DNA of 64,000 nucleotides from Sphingobacteruim zhuxiongii. Its GTDB lineage: Bacteria > Bacteroidota > Bacteroidia > Sphingobacteriales > Sphingobacteriaceae. Positions 36,178 through 45,874 of this stretch are shown here, one piece after another. The stretch covers positions 124,001 through 188,000 of the forward strand of contig NZ_CP045652.1 of assembly GCF_009557615.1 (NCBI RefSeq). The letters run 5' to 3'. Numbering within the stretch: position 1 is the stretch's first letter; each line of letters opens with the position of its first letter. The notes under the pieces were generated by a model. It ran no database searches and was not told the origin of the DNA. It was given only the letters and a program-made list of their open reading frames with translations. The position numbers and the translations under genes are program-made.

Positions 36178-37332
36178 CTAAATTTTTTCTGTTAAAAAGA
36201 CGATCTCTTTGTAATTGTCTTTTTCATAAAGCACACCAATCTTCTTCTTGTTAATCAAAACAATATCCGAATAAGCGGAGTATGAACCTTTATACCCATT
36301 AGGTGCCTTTGCTACTAGTTTACTGTAAAACCAAGTTTTTCCTTGATCTTTTGATAAGCGCAACGTTAAATTATTTCGGTCAACTGTATCTGCCGCATTT
36401 ATATGTGCTAGAATAAATTTCTTGCCTTTTTTCCAAGATAAGACAGAACCCTGATTGATAGGGTCAGGAAGATTTGCATCTGGTAGTGAGGAGTCCCATG
36501 TTTCTCCTGAGTTTGAAGATCTAGAAATTATTCTTGTCTTAGGAGTCAATTGTTGATTTCTAGAACTCATGTATACAGCGTTATCTGCAATTTGAGCAGC
36601 GATTGATTCGTTTGTGCCAGGAAACAATACATTTTCACTTAATTTAAACGTTTTCCCATGATCGTCGCTGTAAAAAGCATGGGCTACCCAATCTTTTCCA
36701 TTCTTGTCGGGATTCCCAGCAGAGTGGTTCGCCGCAACGTAAATCCGTCCCTTTTTGGGGCCTGAAACAAATTGAAAGGCATGACCCGGCGTATTGGCAT
36801 ACGTGCGCCAGTCTTCATTAAAGTTATAAGCGGCATTTATTTGAGGTTGTTTCGGACGATGGGTCGACGTCGTGATATTTACCGCTTCGGACCAGCTCTT
36901 ACCGCCATCATTAGATACAATATACCAAGACTCGCGAAGTCCTTTTCCTTTTCGTACTTCACCTTCATGATTATTTCCAGTATTGTAAAACAAAAAGATT
37001 CTGCCTTCTGGATATTGCGGATCCAATAGATCGACTACTGGAGCGGGATTGCCAGCCTGAAGTTTTTCATAATCTACGGCCTTCTGTAATGCGCTCCAAG
37101 TTTTCCCTTCATCTTTTGAGATTTTAAGAACAATGTCGACGTTTCCATAGTCGCCCGCATGGTCAACACGTCCTTCAGCAATCGCTATTAATTCTCCGTT
37201 TTTATTTTTTATGATTGCTGGAATGCGGTAGCTCGCATAGCCTTCTTCTCCGGACTTAAATACTGTTGTTTCTTGTGCGTGTGCGATAGTTAAAGTAGCA
37301 ACGGCACATAAAGCAAAAAATAGTTTTTTCAT
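36178..37332 (-). CDS. nanH: Exported sialidase (exo-alpha-sialidase, GH33)
   Basis: This 384-residue enzyme has a Sec signal (about 1-19, ending AHAQE) and acts in the periplasm or outside the cell to release sialic acid from glycans. It has the YRIP motif with the carboxylate-binding arginine, and five Asp-box repeats of the form SxDxGxTW/F (for example SKDEGKTW, SNDGGKSW, SDDHGKTF, SKDQGKTW) on a six-bladed propeller. It is a compact single-domain form without the extra N-terminal carbohydrate-binding module found in some Bacteroidota NanH proteins. It is the last gene of the nan operon, 12 nt after the hexosaminidase gene. Confidence 0.93.
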   Translation of the reverse strand: MKKLFFALCAVATLTIAHAQETTVFKSGEEGYASYRIPAIIKNKNGELIAIAEGRVDHAGDYGNVDIVLKISKDEGKTWSALQKAVDYEKLQAGNPAPVVDLLDPQYPEGRIFLFYNTGNNHEGEVRKGKGLRESWYIVSNDGGKSWSEAVNITTSTHRPKQPQINAAYNFNEDWRTYANTPGHAFQFVSGPKKGRIYVAANHSAGNPDKNGKDWVAHAFYSDDHGKTFKLSENVLFPGTNESIAAQIADNAVYMSSRNQQLTPKTRIISRSSNSGETWDSSLPDANLPDPINQGSVLSWKKGKKFILAHINAADTVDRNNLTLRLSKDQGKTWFYSKLVAKAPNGYKGSYSAYSDIVLINKKKIGVLYEKDNYKEIVFLTEKI

Positions 37333-37344
37333 AGTATATGTATT

Positions 37345-39279
37345 TTAATAAGTTGGTACAAATGTGAACATCCATTTTGTAGGATTTTGCCAGTCTTTCC
37401 CTTTAAAATCACGAACAGGAAGCTTAATCACAACTTCATTCCATCCCTTTTTAAGGTTTATCATTGTTGGTTTTCGAAAGGAATAACCTTCATCGAGAAG
37501 TGGCTGTTCGATATTTCCTTTTTTTCCTCCTTGTTTCCAATTGGGTGCAGCAATTTGGGTCCCATTGACAAAAACTGCACTTTGCAGTTCATCCCATGCT
37601 CCAATGGGAGGGGAATCGCTAGCGTAAGATCTAGAAAGGTTTGCAAAACCAATCCAAAAAGGGTAATTACCGGCTTTATCGCTATATATTCGTGTTTTAG
37701 CATACCACGTGGTATTTTCTCTTGGGTTCGAAATAGCACCCGGCAACACGTCGGACCACCAATGACGGAGAATGACGGTGCCTCCAATCGCTCTTACGGC
37801 AGCTTTGCTCGATATTTCTTCTTCACTGAAGTTTTTACTCAAATCTCCCTGATTGTCAAAAGGTCCATATAGATTCCATTCTAATCCACTTTGTTTGACA
37901 TAAGGAAAGGGACGATTATGGAAGTATAAATCCTTATGAAGTAATAGGCGAGATTCAAACTCTTTAAATTCGGATAATAGGGTGGGGTCTACTGGAATAT
38001 TTGCCTTCCATTCCGCTTCTCCTTTTCCTCGCCATATCCGTTCTCCAAAACTTAATATACTAGGATAAATCGCATTTTGAATAAACATATCTTCAGGACT
38101 TGATACTGCGCGGTCTGGCCAAGCGCATAAAGTAGCTCCTTTTAGTGCCGCGGACTCCTGATCTTGAAGACTTATTTGCCTAAAGAATAAGGTCGTAACT
38201 GTCTCAAGCGGATCCATATGGTTTATATATAGATGTTTGGAGTCAATATACTTAATCTGAGAATTGGGGGCTATCGCCGTTGCCTTTCCCATCCAGAGCT
38301 GACGAATTGTGGAGTTCTCAAGATTGCTTCCTGGATCCCATCCATAAGTTTGATAACCCAGAGACTCTACAAAACGTGTAATCTCAGGCATAAAGTTTTT
38401 GTTATTTATTTTTACTTCGTCTCCTCCAATATGTAAATGCTTAAGTTCAGGATATGTTTCATGAAATTCTTGAAGAAGCTCTTTTATCTTTTCAATGCCC
38501 TTCTCGGTTTGCATGTTTACTCCGAAATATCGCTCAAATGCTTCACTATGTCCAGGCATGTCAATCTCGGGAAGCAGTAAGATATGGCGCTCTTTACAAT
38601 ACGCGATGAGCTCTCTAAAATCTTCTTCGGAATAGGATCCATTAGGCCACCGGGTGATATTGTCGGGCGCATTTAATTTAGGGTATTTTTTACTTGCTAA
38701 GCGCCAAGCGATATCTTCGGTGAAGTGAAAATGGAGGACATTGAGCTTATATGATGCCATCACATCAATTTGCTCTTTTAACATGCTCATTGGTTGATGA
38801 TTTCTACCAACGTCTACTAAAAATGCTCGCCATGAAAAAGCTGGCTTATCTGTAATGGTTGCCATTTGAATGGATTGCTTGTCTAGAACGAACTGCGATA
38901 ATGTCTGAATTCCATAGAAGATGCCGGTTGTAGTTGCTGCATCTATATGAATTCCTTTTTGATCAATATGGAGTTGATATCCTTCTTTACCAAGTGAAGA
39001 CTGTAAATCTCTATTGAGCTGAAGCGTCAAGGAAATGGAGCTTTGATCGTTTTTTTTGATATTGTTCTTCTCGAAAAAGCGATTTAATAAATCCTTTTCA
39101 TAGGTTAGCCCCTCAGCCATGATTTCAATGCGAAGCCCTTTAGCCAGATTTAACCGATCGGATTTCCAATGACTTTCTATTGGCATTGGAATTAGAGCCT
39201 GTTGAGATCTAACTTCGTTAATAATGAATATCATTATCAACAGTAAGAAGCAATTTAAACTGTTGCTTTGTCTGCGCAT
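37345..39279 (-). CDS. Exported beta-N-acetylhexosaminidase (GH20)
   Basis: This 644-residue enzyme has a signal peptide (about 1-25) and a GH20 catalytic barrel. Key motifs are the RNHQP segment near 159-163, LLLPEIDMPGHSEAF, and HLHIGGDEVKI with the catalytic Asp287-Glu288 pair. A GH20b-like alpha/beta domain precedes the barrel, and a beta-rich extension of about 170 residues follows it. It removes terminal GlcNAc or GalNAc exposed after desialylation. Its start overlaps the end of the epimerase gene by 25 nt, showing tight coupling in the nan operon. Confidence 0.93.
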   Translation of the reverse strand: MRRQSNSLNCFLLLIMIFIINEVRSQQALIPMPIESHWKSDRLNLAKGLRIEIMAEGLTYEKDLLNRFFEKNNIKKNDQSSISLTLQLNRDLQSSLGKEGYQLHIDQKGIHIDAATTTGIFYGIQTLSQFVLDKQSIQMATITDKPAFSWRAFLVDVGRNHQPMSMLKEQIDVMASYKLNVLHFHFTEDIAWRLASKKYPKLNAPDNITRWPNGSYSEEDFRELIAYCKERHILLLPEIDMPGHSEAFERYFGVNMQTEKGIEKIKELLQEFHETYPELKHLHIGGDEVKINNKNFMPEITRFVESLGYQTYGWDPGSNLENSTIRQLWMGKATAIAPNSQIKYIDSKHLYINHMDPLETVTTLFFRQISLQDQESAALKGATLCAWPDRAVSSPEDMFIQNAIYPSILSFGERIWRGKGEAEWKANIPVDPTLLSEFKEFESRLLLHKDLYFHNRPFPYVKQSGLEWNLYGPFDNQGDLSKNFSEEEISSKAAVRAIGGTVILRHWWSDVLPGAISNPRENTTWYAKTRIYSDKAGNYPFWIGFANLSRSYASDSPPIGAWDELQSAVFVNGTQIAAPNWKQGGKKGNIEQPLLDEGYSFRKPTMINLKKGWNEVVIKLPVRDFKGKDWQNPTKWMFTFVPTY

Positions 39280-40475
39280 GTTGCTACTGATTCAAGATTC
39301 TTTAAATGCGTTTGTAAAATACTCCAACAATACCATTCTTGCCTTGGTAAATGGAAAGGGCCTTTGTAGAGATTTCCTTTTGCTGTTTGCGCAATGCTAC
39401 CGTCTCTATGTAAATAGCCAAACCATTCGCCACGTTGTTTATCATGAAACGTACTGTAAGCATATTTGTGAATTTCACTGTGCATTTTTGCATATTGCTC
39501 TTTACCGGTCACTAGGTATGCGAGTAAACAAGCAATAATCGTTTCGTTTTGAGGCCACCAAAACTTCATATCTTGCCAATATTCTTGGACAGGTTTGTTA
39601 TAAACATCACGGAAATACAAGATTCCGCCATGTTCTTTATCCCAGCCACGTTCCCACATATAATCTAACATGCGACAACCCAAATCAATAAGATTCGAAT
39701 CGTAATTTCGATAGACGGCTTCGTGCAAAATAAACCAGGCCCCTTCGATAGCATGTCCCGGATTTAATGTTCTGCCATCAATATGATCAACAATGCTTCC
39801 GTCGAAGGCAACTTGCTCCATGACGCAGCGGATATCGTCTTTTACAAAGTTCTGCTCAATCTCCTTAATCCATTCAAGAATAGCATCATCACAACGAGGG
39901 TCGCCAATGGTTTCACGTAACTGTTGTGCCGTGTTCATCATGATCATAGGAATACCAATTCCTTTTGTTTGTCTTGTTTCTTCAAATTTAGGTGCTATCT
40001 TCTTTTCGCCGGATGCATAAGCTAAGCATTTCCCGAAGAGTTCACGAGCGAGTCCCGCAGCATCTTGGTCTCCCGATGCTTTTGCATAAGCTGCAAATGC
40101 GATGACTGCAAAGGTCTCGGAGAAGAAGTAACGACGCATGCGAATGGGGTTTCCTGCCTGATCGACGTGAAAATACATTTTGCCCTCAGAATTGAAACAT
40201 TTGTCTCTCAAGAACTCATACCCAAGTTTTGCGCCCTCCAGCCATTCCTTTTTTGGCTCTACTGTGTTATACAACGTAGCGAGTAGCCAACATGCTCGGC
40301 CTTGAATCCATACGGCTTTGTCGGTATCGATTAAGCTTCCATCGGCATCGCGCATGAGTAAGTATCCTCCAAATTCTTTGTCATATGATCGAGGAAACCA
40401 AAAAGGGACAGTATCTTCTGTTAGTTGTTTTTTATAAAATGAGGCTAACTCATCGAGGTCATGATTAGTGTACAT
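39255..40475 (-). CDS. N-acylglucosamine 2-epimerase (AGE/renin-binding-protein family)
   Basis: This 406-residue cytoplasmic enzyme has the alpha/alpha-barrel AGE fold. Recognisable segments are GGYLLMRDADGSL, WIQGRACWLLATLY, NPGHAIEGAWFILHEA with a catalytic-type histidine, and WWPQNETIIACLLAYL. It converts ManNAc, released by NanA, to GlcNAc without phosphorylation, as in the sialate pathway described for Bacteroides fragilis and Tannerella. It lies directly after the esterase gene and overlaps the hexosaminidase gene. No kinase for GlcNAc is in the operon, so that step must be encoded elsewhere. Confidence 0.93.
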   Translation of the reverse strand: MYTNHDLDELASFYKKQLTEDTVPFWFPRSYDKEFGGYLLMRDADGSLIDTDKAVWIQGRACWLLATLYNTVEPKKEWLEGAKLGYEFLRDKCFNSEGKMYFHVDQAGNPIRMRRYFFSETFAVIAFAAYAKASGDQDAAGLARELFGKCLAYASGEKKIAPKFEETRQTKGIGIPMIMMNTAQQLRETIGDPRCDDAILEWIKEIEQNFVKDDIRCVMEQVAFDGSIVDHIDGRTLNPGHAIEGAWFILHEAVYRNYDSNLIDLGCRMLDYMWERGWDKEHGGILYFRDVYNKPVQEYWQDMKFWWPQNETIIACLLAYLVTGKEQYAKMHSEIHKYAYSTFHDKQRGEWFGYLHRDGSIAQTAKGNLYKGPFHLPRQEWYCWSILQTHLKNLESVATCADKATV

Positions 40476-40476
40476 A

Positions 40477-42546
40477 TTATTTTTCTAAGGATAAGAGGAA
40501 TGTGCTTACAGGAATCGAGGAATCGCTTTCTAAATTCGCTCGACTAAACGGTTTGTAAGCATAAAGTAGTTTATGAAGAGATTGAGCATTTGAGATAAGG
40601 AGACTATTGCCTTTGATTTCTATGTGATTTATCGGCACAATCCGCCCCAAGGAATCGACACCTTCAAAACCAATGAGTTGCTTTCCGTCGGTTGTTTTTA
40701 ATTGTTTACACTCGGAGAAATCTATTTTTAGTAATCCATCTTTACTCAAGGTATAGGCTATAGGCTGTGGAGAGTCCGCTTGAATTTGTTCATGATATAC
40801 ATGTTTTCTCACCAGGTTTGCTAACCGAATTCCGATTGGAATTTTGTTTGTCGGATGTACATCTAAGGAATCACCCAGATCTGAAGAAACAGCCATGTAG
40901 ACCTGATCTAGTTTATTTGACATCAAGCGTTGGCTATCGCGAAATGCAGGCCATGACGGACGATCAATACTTGATAGTTGGACAATAAAGAAAGGTAGAT
41001 TCTGTTGAAAACTAGTTCTCCATGAATCAACGAGAACAGGAAATAGACGTTCATGAAGCTCTAGATTATGGGTGTTGCTTTCCCCTTGATACCATAAAAC
41101 CGCTTTAATATTTGTGCCTAGCCATTTAGAAACGCCGGCTTCATAGTTATATGCGGGTTGATAAGGATGTCTTTGGTTTTTAAGCGTGCTGTTTTTTGAA
41201 TTTACTGCTGCGCGTTCGCGACAAAACTCTTGGATATAACCAGAAGTTCGCCAGTTGTGAATATAGGTTGCGAATTGGTAATCCGCTTCTAGTGATTGAC
41301 GTGGAATCCAAGACTCTGCGTTAGTACCACCTACAGCAAGCTCGATAATGCCGATTGGCACTTTTGAAGACGATGCAATCTGATCGGCAAAGCTGTATGC
41401 AATTGCAGAAAAGGCAGCAATGTTTTCAGATTGAGGGACTTCCCATTGGCCACTGAAATATTCTAAGCGATTAATTTTATCTAGGTTCGCTTGATCCCAA
41501 CTTGTATTGTTTGTTTGAACAGTCGTTTTATTCTTAAATAATCGTATTGTTTTTCCGGCTGTCGATTTATGGATTAAGTCGTTTGAATTTTGTGCTTGGC
41601 TTAATGTAAAAGCCATATTTGATTGGCCAGAGGCTAGATAGACATCGCCAAAATAAATATCCTCTAGTTCAATATGTTCTTTTTGGGATTCGAAACGTAG
41701 TTTATAGGGCCCTCCCGCAGATTGTTTTGGTAATTCTATTGTCCATCGACCAGTTTGATCAGCAATAGCCTTGATTTTAAGCTTGTTGAATTTTAATAGG
41801 ACGGTTTCATTACTAGATGCGAGCCCCGTTATTTTATTCAGCACACCGCGTTGTAGTACCATATGTGAGCCAATGGTTTCTGAAAGGCTAAGGGCATGAT
41901 TGGTTTTTCCCAAATGTCTGAAAACATTGTTCGCGATGATAGTTGCTCCATCAGCATTTGGGTGTACAAAATCATCAAATAGATCTATTCGCGTATAGAG
42001 TTCGGTGTGGTTGTCGATTAATGGTAAATGATGATTTTCTGCAATCGATATAATTTCAGATTGGATTTGTTGAAACCAATCTCTTGTTCCAGAAAGGAAG
42101 CGTTGATGACCGCTAAAAATGGGCGTCATTTTACAGATGTAAATCTGCACTTTTGGGTTTTGCTGTTTAAAGGATTCAATTAGCGAATCGTAATCGCTTT
42201 TGAAATCTATTTTATAGTTTGGCCAATTTCGAGGGTCAGTATCGTTAAGACCTAAAGCAATGACTACAATATCGGGTTGGAAAAGTAAGGCCTCGCGGTA
42301 CTCTGGAGATGCCATATATGGATTGTGGCCGTTTTTCAACAGCGTTGCACCATTACGACCAAAATTACCAACGAGATAATCTTCCCCTAGTAGTGTTTGC
42401 AAATGTTCCGGATAGGATTTCCCTTTCGCAATACCATAACCTTTTGTGACAGAGTCGCCAATACAGGCTACCTTTTTCGATGCAAACCCCTGTAGGTTTA
42501 TTAATAAAAGAACAAATATGAAATAAGTCTTAATTGCTCGTTTCAT
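40477..42546 (-). CDS. Two-domain sialate O-acetylesterase
   Basis: This 689-residue exported protein (signal about 1-22) joins two SGNH-type esterase domains. The N-terminal one (about 25-215) has ACIGDSVTKGYG, a GRNGAT block, ALGLNDTDP and FVHPNADG. The second (about 220-689) is a sialate O-acetylesterase domain with VYLASGQSNMAFTLS, GTNAESWIPR and WYQGESN, and a late DVHPTNKIPIG segment supplying Asp and His. Together they remove O-acetyl groups from sialic acids so that NanH or NanA can use them. The domain order is like that of sialate esterases of oral and gut Bacteroidota. The start overlaps the transporter gene by 17 nt. Confidence 0.9.
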   Translation of the reverse strand: MKRAIKTYFIFVLLLINLQGFASKKVACIGDSVTKGYGIAKGKSYPEHLQTLLGEDYLVGNFGRNGATLLKNGHNPYMASPEYREALLFQPDIVVIALGLNDTDPRNWPNYKIDFKSDYDSLIESFKQQNPKVQIYICKMTPIFSGHQRFLSGTRDWFQQIQSEIISIAENHHLPLIDNHTELYTRIDLFDDFVHPNADGATIIANNVFRHLGKTNHALSLSETIGSHMVLQRGVLNKITGLASSNETVLLKFNKLKIKAIADQTGRWTIELPKQSAGGPYKLRFESQKEHIELEDIYFGDVYLASGQSNMAFTLSQAQNSNDLIHKSTAGKTIRLFKNKTTVQTNNTSWDQANLDKINRLEYFSGQWEVPQSENIAAFSAIAYSFADQIASSSKVPIGIIELAVGGTNAESWIPRQSLEADYQFATYIHNWRTSGYIQEFCRERAAVNSKNSTLKNQRHPYQPAYNYEAGVSKWLGTNIKAVLWYQGESNTHNLELHERLFPVLVDSWRTSFQQNLPFFIVQLSSIDRPSWPAFRDSQRLMSNKLDQVYMAVSSDLGDSLDVHPTNKIPIGIRLANLVRKHVYHEQIQADSPQPIAYTLSKDGLLKIDFSECKQLKTTDGKQLIGFEGVDSLGRIVPINHIEIKGNSLLISNAQSLHKLLYAYKPFSRANLESDSSIPVSTFLLSLEK

Positions 42547-43753
42547 TAGCTTTAGGTTTTAAAACAATCAATTGAAGGACTAACACGGCAAGTACAATAA
42601 GGGCTAGTAATGCGAAATCACTTCCTAATTTGCCATCGTCTGCAGAAGCTCCCAAATATTTTGTAATGTATGCTCCCGCAAATACACCAACCATGTTCAT
42701 TAAGCCATAGGCAGTTGCGCGGAACTTGGAAGGTACAAACTGACAGAGTATGGGCATATTGTTGGCGTCAAACATTCCGAAGCCAAAGCCAAACATAATA
42801 CCTGCAGATACAATCGCAACGACCGTATGACCGTATCCTATAAGGAACACCGCAGGAATAGTAAGCGCCAGCCCTATAGCACTGGTATAAATGCGACCAC
42901 GAATATTCTTCTGAATCCAACGATCCGAAAGGATGCCGCCGAGTATGACCCCAAAGAATGATGATACAGCAATCGTAATGGTTGCGAGCGGGCCCGCCTG
43001 TTCCATTGGAATATGTAAGTTTTCAGAAAATAAAGTCGGTAACCAGTTCTTCGTTGCCCATCCCGGTAAGCTTGGTATAGCGAAGTATAGTAGGATGACC
43101 CAAAATGAAATATTACTTAATAAGACGGCTAATCCTTTTCCAATATTGGTTTTTTCTTTTACAGTCTCTACCGTCGTACGATGTGTTGTTTCGCGAAGGA
43201 AGAATAATAAAACTAACGAATAGACAACGCCAATAAGACCAAATAAACCAAAGGTATGCTGCCATGAATAAGTGGATGATATGGTTGCTCCGAATCCTCC
43301 TAAGGCTTGCCCGAAGTAGAAACCAGTCATATGTATGCCGATTGCTAATGATCGCGTTTTATCTCCGTGATAATCAGCAATCAACGCTAAAGCAGCAGGT
43401 ATATATAGCGCCTCACTGACCCCCATAACGGCGCGGAGGGCATAAAGCTGTTCATAACTAGTGGCATGGCTCATTAAATATGTTACGCCAGACCACACGA
43501 ATAAACTTCCTACGATTATATTTTTACGGTTCCATTGATCCGCAACGATGCCTGCTACAGGACTCATAAATCCGTATATCCATAAAAATATCGCCATCAG
43601 GTTGCCGAACACTTCTGCGCTCTCTAAAGCTTTAATATCTTGGGCTATAGTCGGACGCATGGTTGATAGAATCTGGCGGTCCATATAGTTTAATAATGCG
43701 ACAAACCAAAGTAAACCGACAACTACCCAAGGATATATTTTGTTGTTTTTCAT
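42530..43753 (-). CDS. nanT: Major-facilitator sialic-acid transporter
   Basis: This 407-residue inner-membrane protein has about twelve hydrophobic helices. It has MFS motifs in the N-terminal half (LNYMDRQILSTMRP and GIVADQWNRKNIIVGSLF) and a second-half copy (LGGILSDRWIQKNIRGR). It resembles the anion:cation symporter branch that includes Bacteroidota NanT. It moves free N-acetylneuraminate from the periplasm into the cytoplasm, where NanA acts. The gene sits between the NanM-like mutarotase (5-nt gap) and the esterase (overlap), in line with the role. Substrate assignment rests mainly on this context. Confidence 0.88.
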   Translation of the reverse strand: MKNNKIYPWVVVGLLWFVALLNYMDRQILSTMRPTIAQDIKALESAEVFGNLMAIFLWIYGFMSPVAGIVADQWNRKNIIVGSLFVWSGVTYLMSHATSYEQLYALRAVMGVSEALYIPAALALIADYHGDKTRSLAIGIHMTGFYFGQALGGFGATISSTYSWQHTFGLFGLIGVVYSLVLLFFLRETTHRTTVETVKEKTNIGKGLAVLLSNISFWVILLYFAIPSLPGWATKNWLPTLFSENLHIPMEQAGPLATITIAVSSFFGVILGGILSDRWIQKNIRGRIYTSAIGLALTIPAVFLIGYGHTVVAIVSAGIMFGFGFGMFDANNMPILCQFVPSKFRATAYGLMNMVGVFAGAYITKYLGASADDGKLGSDFALLALIVLAVLVLQLIVLKPKANETSN

Positions 43754-43758
43754 GGCGT

Positions 43759-44886
43759 TTAGTGTTTTATTGTTCCCATCAATAGTTGGTCAGTTCGAAT
43801 TCCTGCCTTAACTTCCCCAGAGGGGATGATTATTGTTTCATCATGCACTAATGCAGTCGTAGTCACTGGACTTTCACCCTTGATGTTATTCAATTCGCTC
43901 CAAGTAAGGTTCGTTAAATCTAATTTCCAGACTCTCTTGCTAAAACCAGGATGTTGTACTTGTATTTGGTTTTTTTCAACGATTAAGCGTTTCTTCGCTT
44001 CGTTGTCGGTCTCTTGTTGAATCTTCGCCAGGTATTCTTCTACACGGTGAAAGGTCGAAGCGTCATCTCCACCAAGCACTAGCAAGTTGTTCTGCCAGTA
44101 TATTCCGGTTCCGGCAGCTAAGCCATAAGGAAGTTCCGCAATCTCTTCAACGGTTTCCTTAGTTAGGTCAACTTTTAAGACAGCTCTATAGATATCACTC
44201 TTCGCTAATGGATTCTTTTTGCGCCCCCCGACGATAAATAATTTTCCATTTCCATCGCCGGCGACGATAGCATTACTTAGGGGAAAAGGGAGTTCAATTG
44301 CAGCTTCCCATTTAGCATCCGTGTTGTTTAAATTTAATCGATAAACCAAATTCGACACTTCTTTTGCGTCTTCTCCACCTACGAAATACAAGTTGTTGGA
44401 ATCATAAACGAGCCCTCCGTTTGTTAACGCTCTTGGTAAACTTGCCAAGGATTCAATTTGAACTTCTTGATTTTCTGCCAAGTGAATCTTCAGTGCTTTT
44501 GTCCGTGGTCCATTTTTATCTTCTCCACCAACTATATACATGTAATCATCTCTGGAAGCACAGCCTGCGTATGCGAAAGGGTCTTCTAAAGTAAATTCAC
44601 TTTTTAATTGCAAACGGTCAGCGTCTATTTGATAGATAAATCCCTGATTTTGGTAAGTCTTCTGTCCGTTTTCCCAGGGAAGGCCATTTGGAAAATTGGC
44701 TCCGCCAGCTAACACTAAGTAATCACCTAATACCGCAGTAATCGGCCCAGCAACACCTAGATGGGCCTGATTCTGCTGTTTTGGTAAATGTTGATCTGCT
44801 CCCCAAGAAATACTTGATAGACTTCCTTGTTGAGCACATGCTGAAAGTAACATAGAGGATAGTATAATAGCTGTGTGAAAACGCAT
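43759..44886 (-). CDS. nanM: Sialate mutarotase-like Kelch propeller protein (NanM)
   Basis: This 375-residue protein has a signal peptide (with a Cys at about residue 17, so possibly a lipoprotein) and Kelch-type propeller repeats. Examples are VLAGGANFPNGLPWENG, MYIVGGEDKNG, LYFVGGEDAKE, LFIVGGRKKN and LLVLGGDDASTF. NanM proteins speed the conversion of alpha- to beta-N-acetylneuraminate after release by sialidase in the periplasm. The early GGANFPNG-type motif is typical of bacterial NanM. Its start codon overlaps the NanA stop by one base, so the two are coupled. Confidence 0.9.
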   Translation of the reverse strand: MRFHTAIILSSMLLSACAQQGSLSSISWGADQHLPKQQNQAHLGVAGPITAVLGDYLVLAGGANFPNGLPWENGQKTYQNQGFIYQIDADRLQLKSEFTLEDPFAYAGCASRDDYMYIVGGEDKNGPRTKALKIHLAENQEVQIESLASLPRALTNGGLVYDSNNLYFVGGEDAKEVSNLVYRLNLNNTDAKWEAAIELPFPLSNAIVAGDGNGKLFIVGGRKKNPLAKSDIYRAVLKVDLTKETVEEIAELPYGLAAGTGIYWQNNLLVLGGDDASTFHRVEEYLAKIQQETDNEAKKRLIVEKNQIQVQHPGFSKRVWKLDLTNLTWSELNNIKGESPVTTTALVHDETIIIPSGEVKAGIRTDQLLMGTIKH

Positions 44887-45809
44887 TAATTACTTGATTT
44901 AAAACCTTCGAATGCTAACGCATTAACATCCTGTTTGAAGTTTTCGAATTTTTCGGCACTCATATTACTTACAGGTAAACGGAATTCACCGCAATTTAGG
45001 CCGATAAGTTTCATGTAGGCTTTACCTGTTGCGATACCACCGTATTTCCCTAATAATTGAATCATGTCTATCGATTTTTGCTGTAGCTGGTTTGCTAATT
45101 CAAAGTCTCCTTTATTGTAGGCATTGATTAAGTCATGATATAAAGGTGCGGCATAATTGTAAGTACTGCCAACGCCTCCTTTACTACCTAATACCAACGC
45201 GGATAGCATGTTTTCATCACGTCCCCAAAGCATATCGTATTTACGATTTGCGTAATTGGTACAGCTTAAGAAATCCATAAAATCTTCATGGGTATATTTG
45301 ATGCCCTTGAAAGTTGGAATGTTGCCATCCACTTCTTTTAATAGGTCAATCATATTAAAGAAACCTCCAGACAATACTGGAATGTGGTAGTAGTAGAATG
45401 CTGTATTTGGAGCTGCTTCAGCAATCTCCCGACAACATTTCGCCAATTGGACTACGTTTGATGGTTTGAAATAGTAGGGCGAGGTAAAGGATATTGCATC
45501 TGCGCCTTCCGCTTCAGCGATTCTCGCAAGCTCTTTACATTCTTTCACATTGGTTCCGCCCAAGAACATCATTAAAACAAAATCATCGTCTGTTTTCGTT
45601 AGCGATGTCCAAGCGCGTAGGGTTTCCACTTTTTCATTAAAGGTTAAGGCAACTCCTTCTCCTGTAGAACCACAGATAAAAGCGCCTTTAATGCCGTTTT
45701 TCTTTAATGAGGCATAGTATTGAGGAATCAACGATAAGTTTAATTCGCCGTCAGTGTCGAATGGTGTAAAGGGTGCTGCAATTAAACCTTCAATTTTTTT
45801 GTTTAGCAT
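44886..45809 (-). CDS. nanA: N-acetylneuraminate lyase
   Basis: This 307-residue cytoplasmic aldolase of the DapA/NanA family cleaves N-acetylneuraminate to ManNAc and pyruvate. It has APFTPFD, GSTGEGVALT, the Tyr141 motif YYHIPVLSG, and the Schiff-base Lys171 in FKGIKYTHEDF. The active-site Thr-Tyr pattern and the nan context favour NanA over dihydrodipicolinate synthase. It follows the SusD gene by 65 nt and overlaps nanM by one base. The product ManNAc is then handled by the AGE-family epimerase of the operon. Confidence 0.95.
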   Translation of the reverse strand: MLNKKIEGLIAAPFTPFDTDGELNLSLIPQYYASLKKNGIKGAFICGSTGEGVALTFNEKVETLRAWTSLTKTDDDFVLMMFLGGTNVKECKELARIAEAEGADAISFTSPYYFKPSNVVQLAKCCREIAEAAPNTAFYYYHIPVLSGGFFNMIDLLKEVDGNIPTFKGIKYTHEDFMDFLSCTNYANRKYDMLWGRDENMLSALVLGSKGGVGSTYNYAAPLYHDLINAYNKGDFELANQLQQKSIDMIQLLGKYGGIATGKAYMKLIGLNCGEFRLPVSNMSAEKFENFKQDVNALAFEGFKSSN

Positions 45810-45874
45810 GTGATAAAAATTTATGTAGTAAGAGGTCCTACCTTGGTTATGATTGATAGGACCAAATATATTAA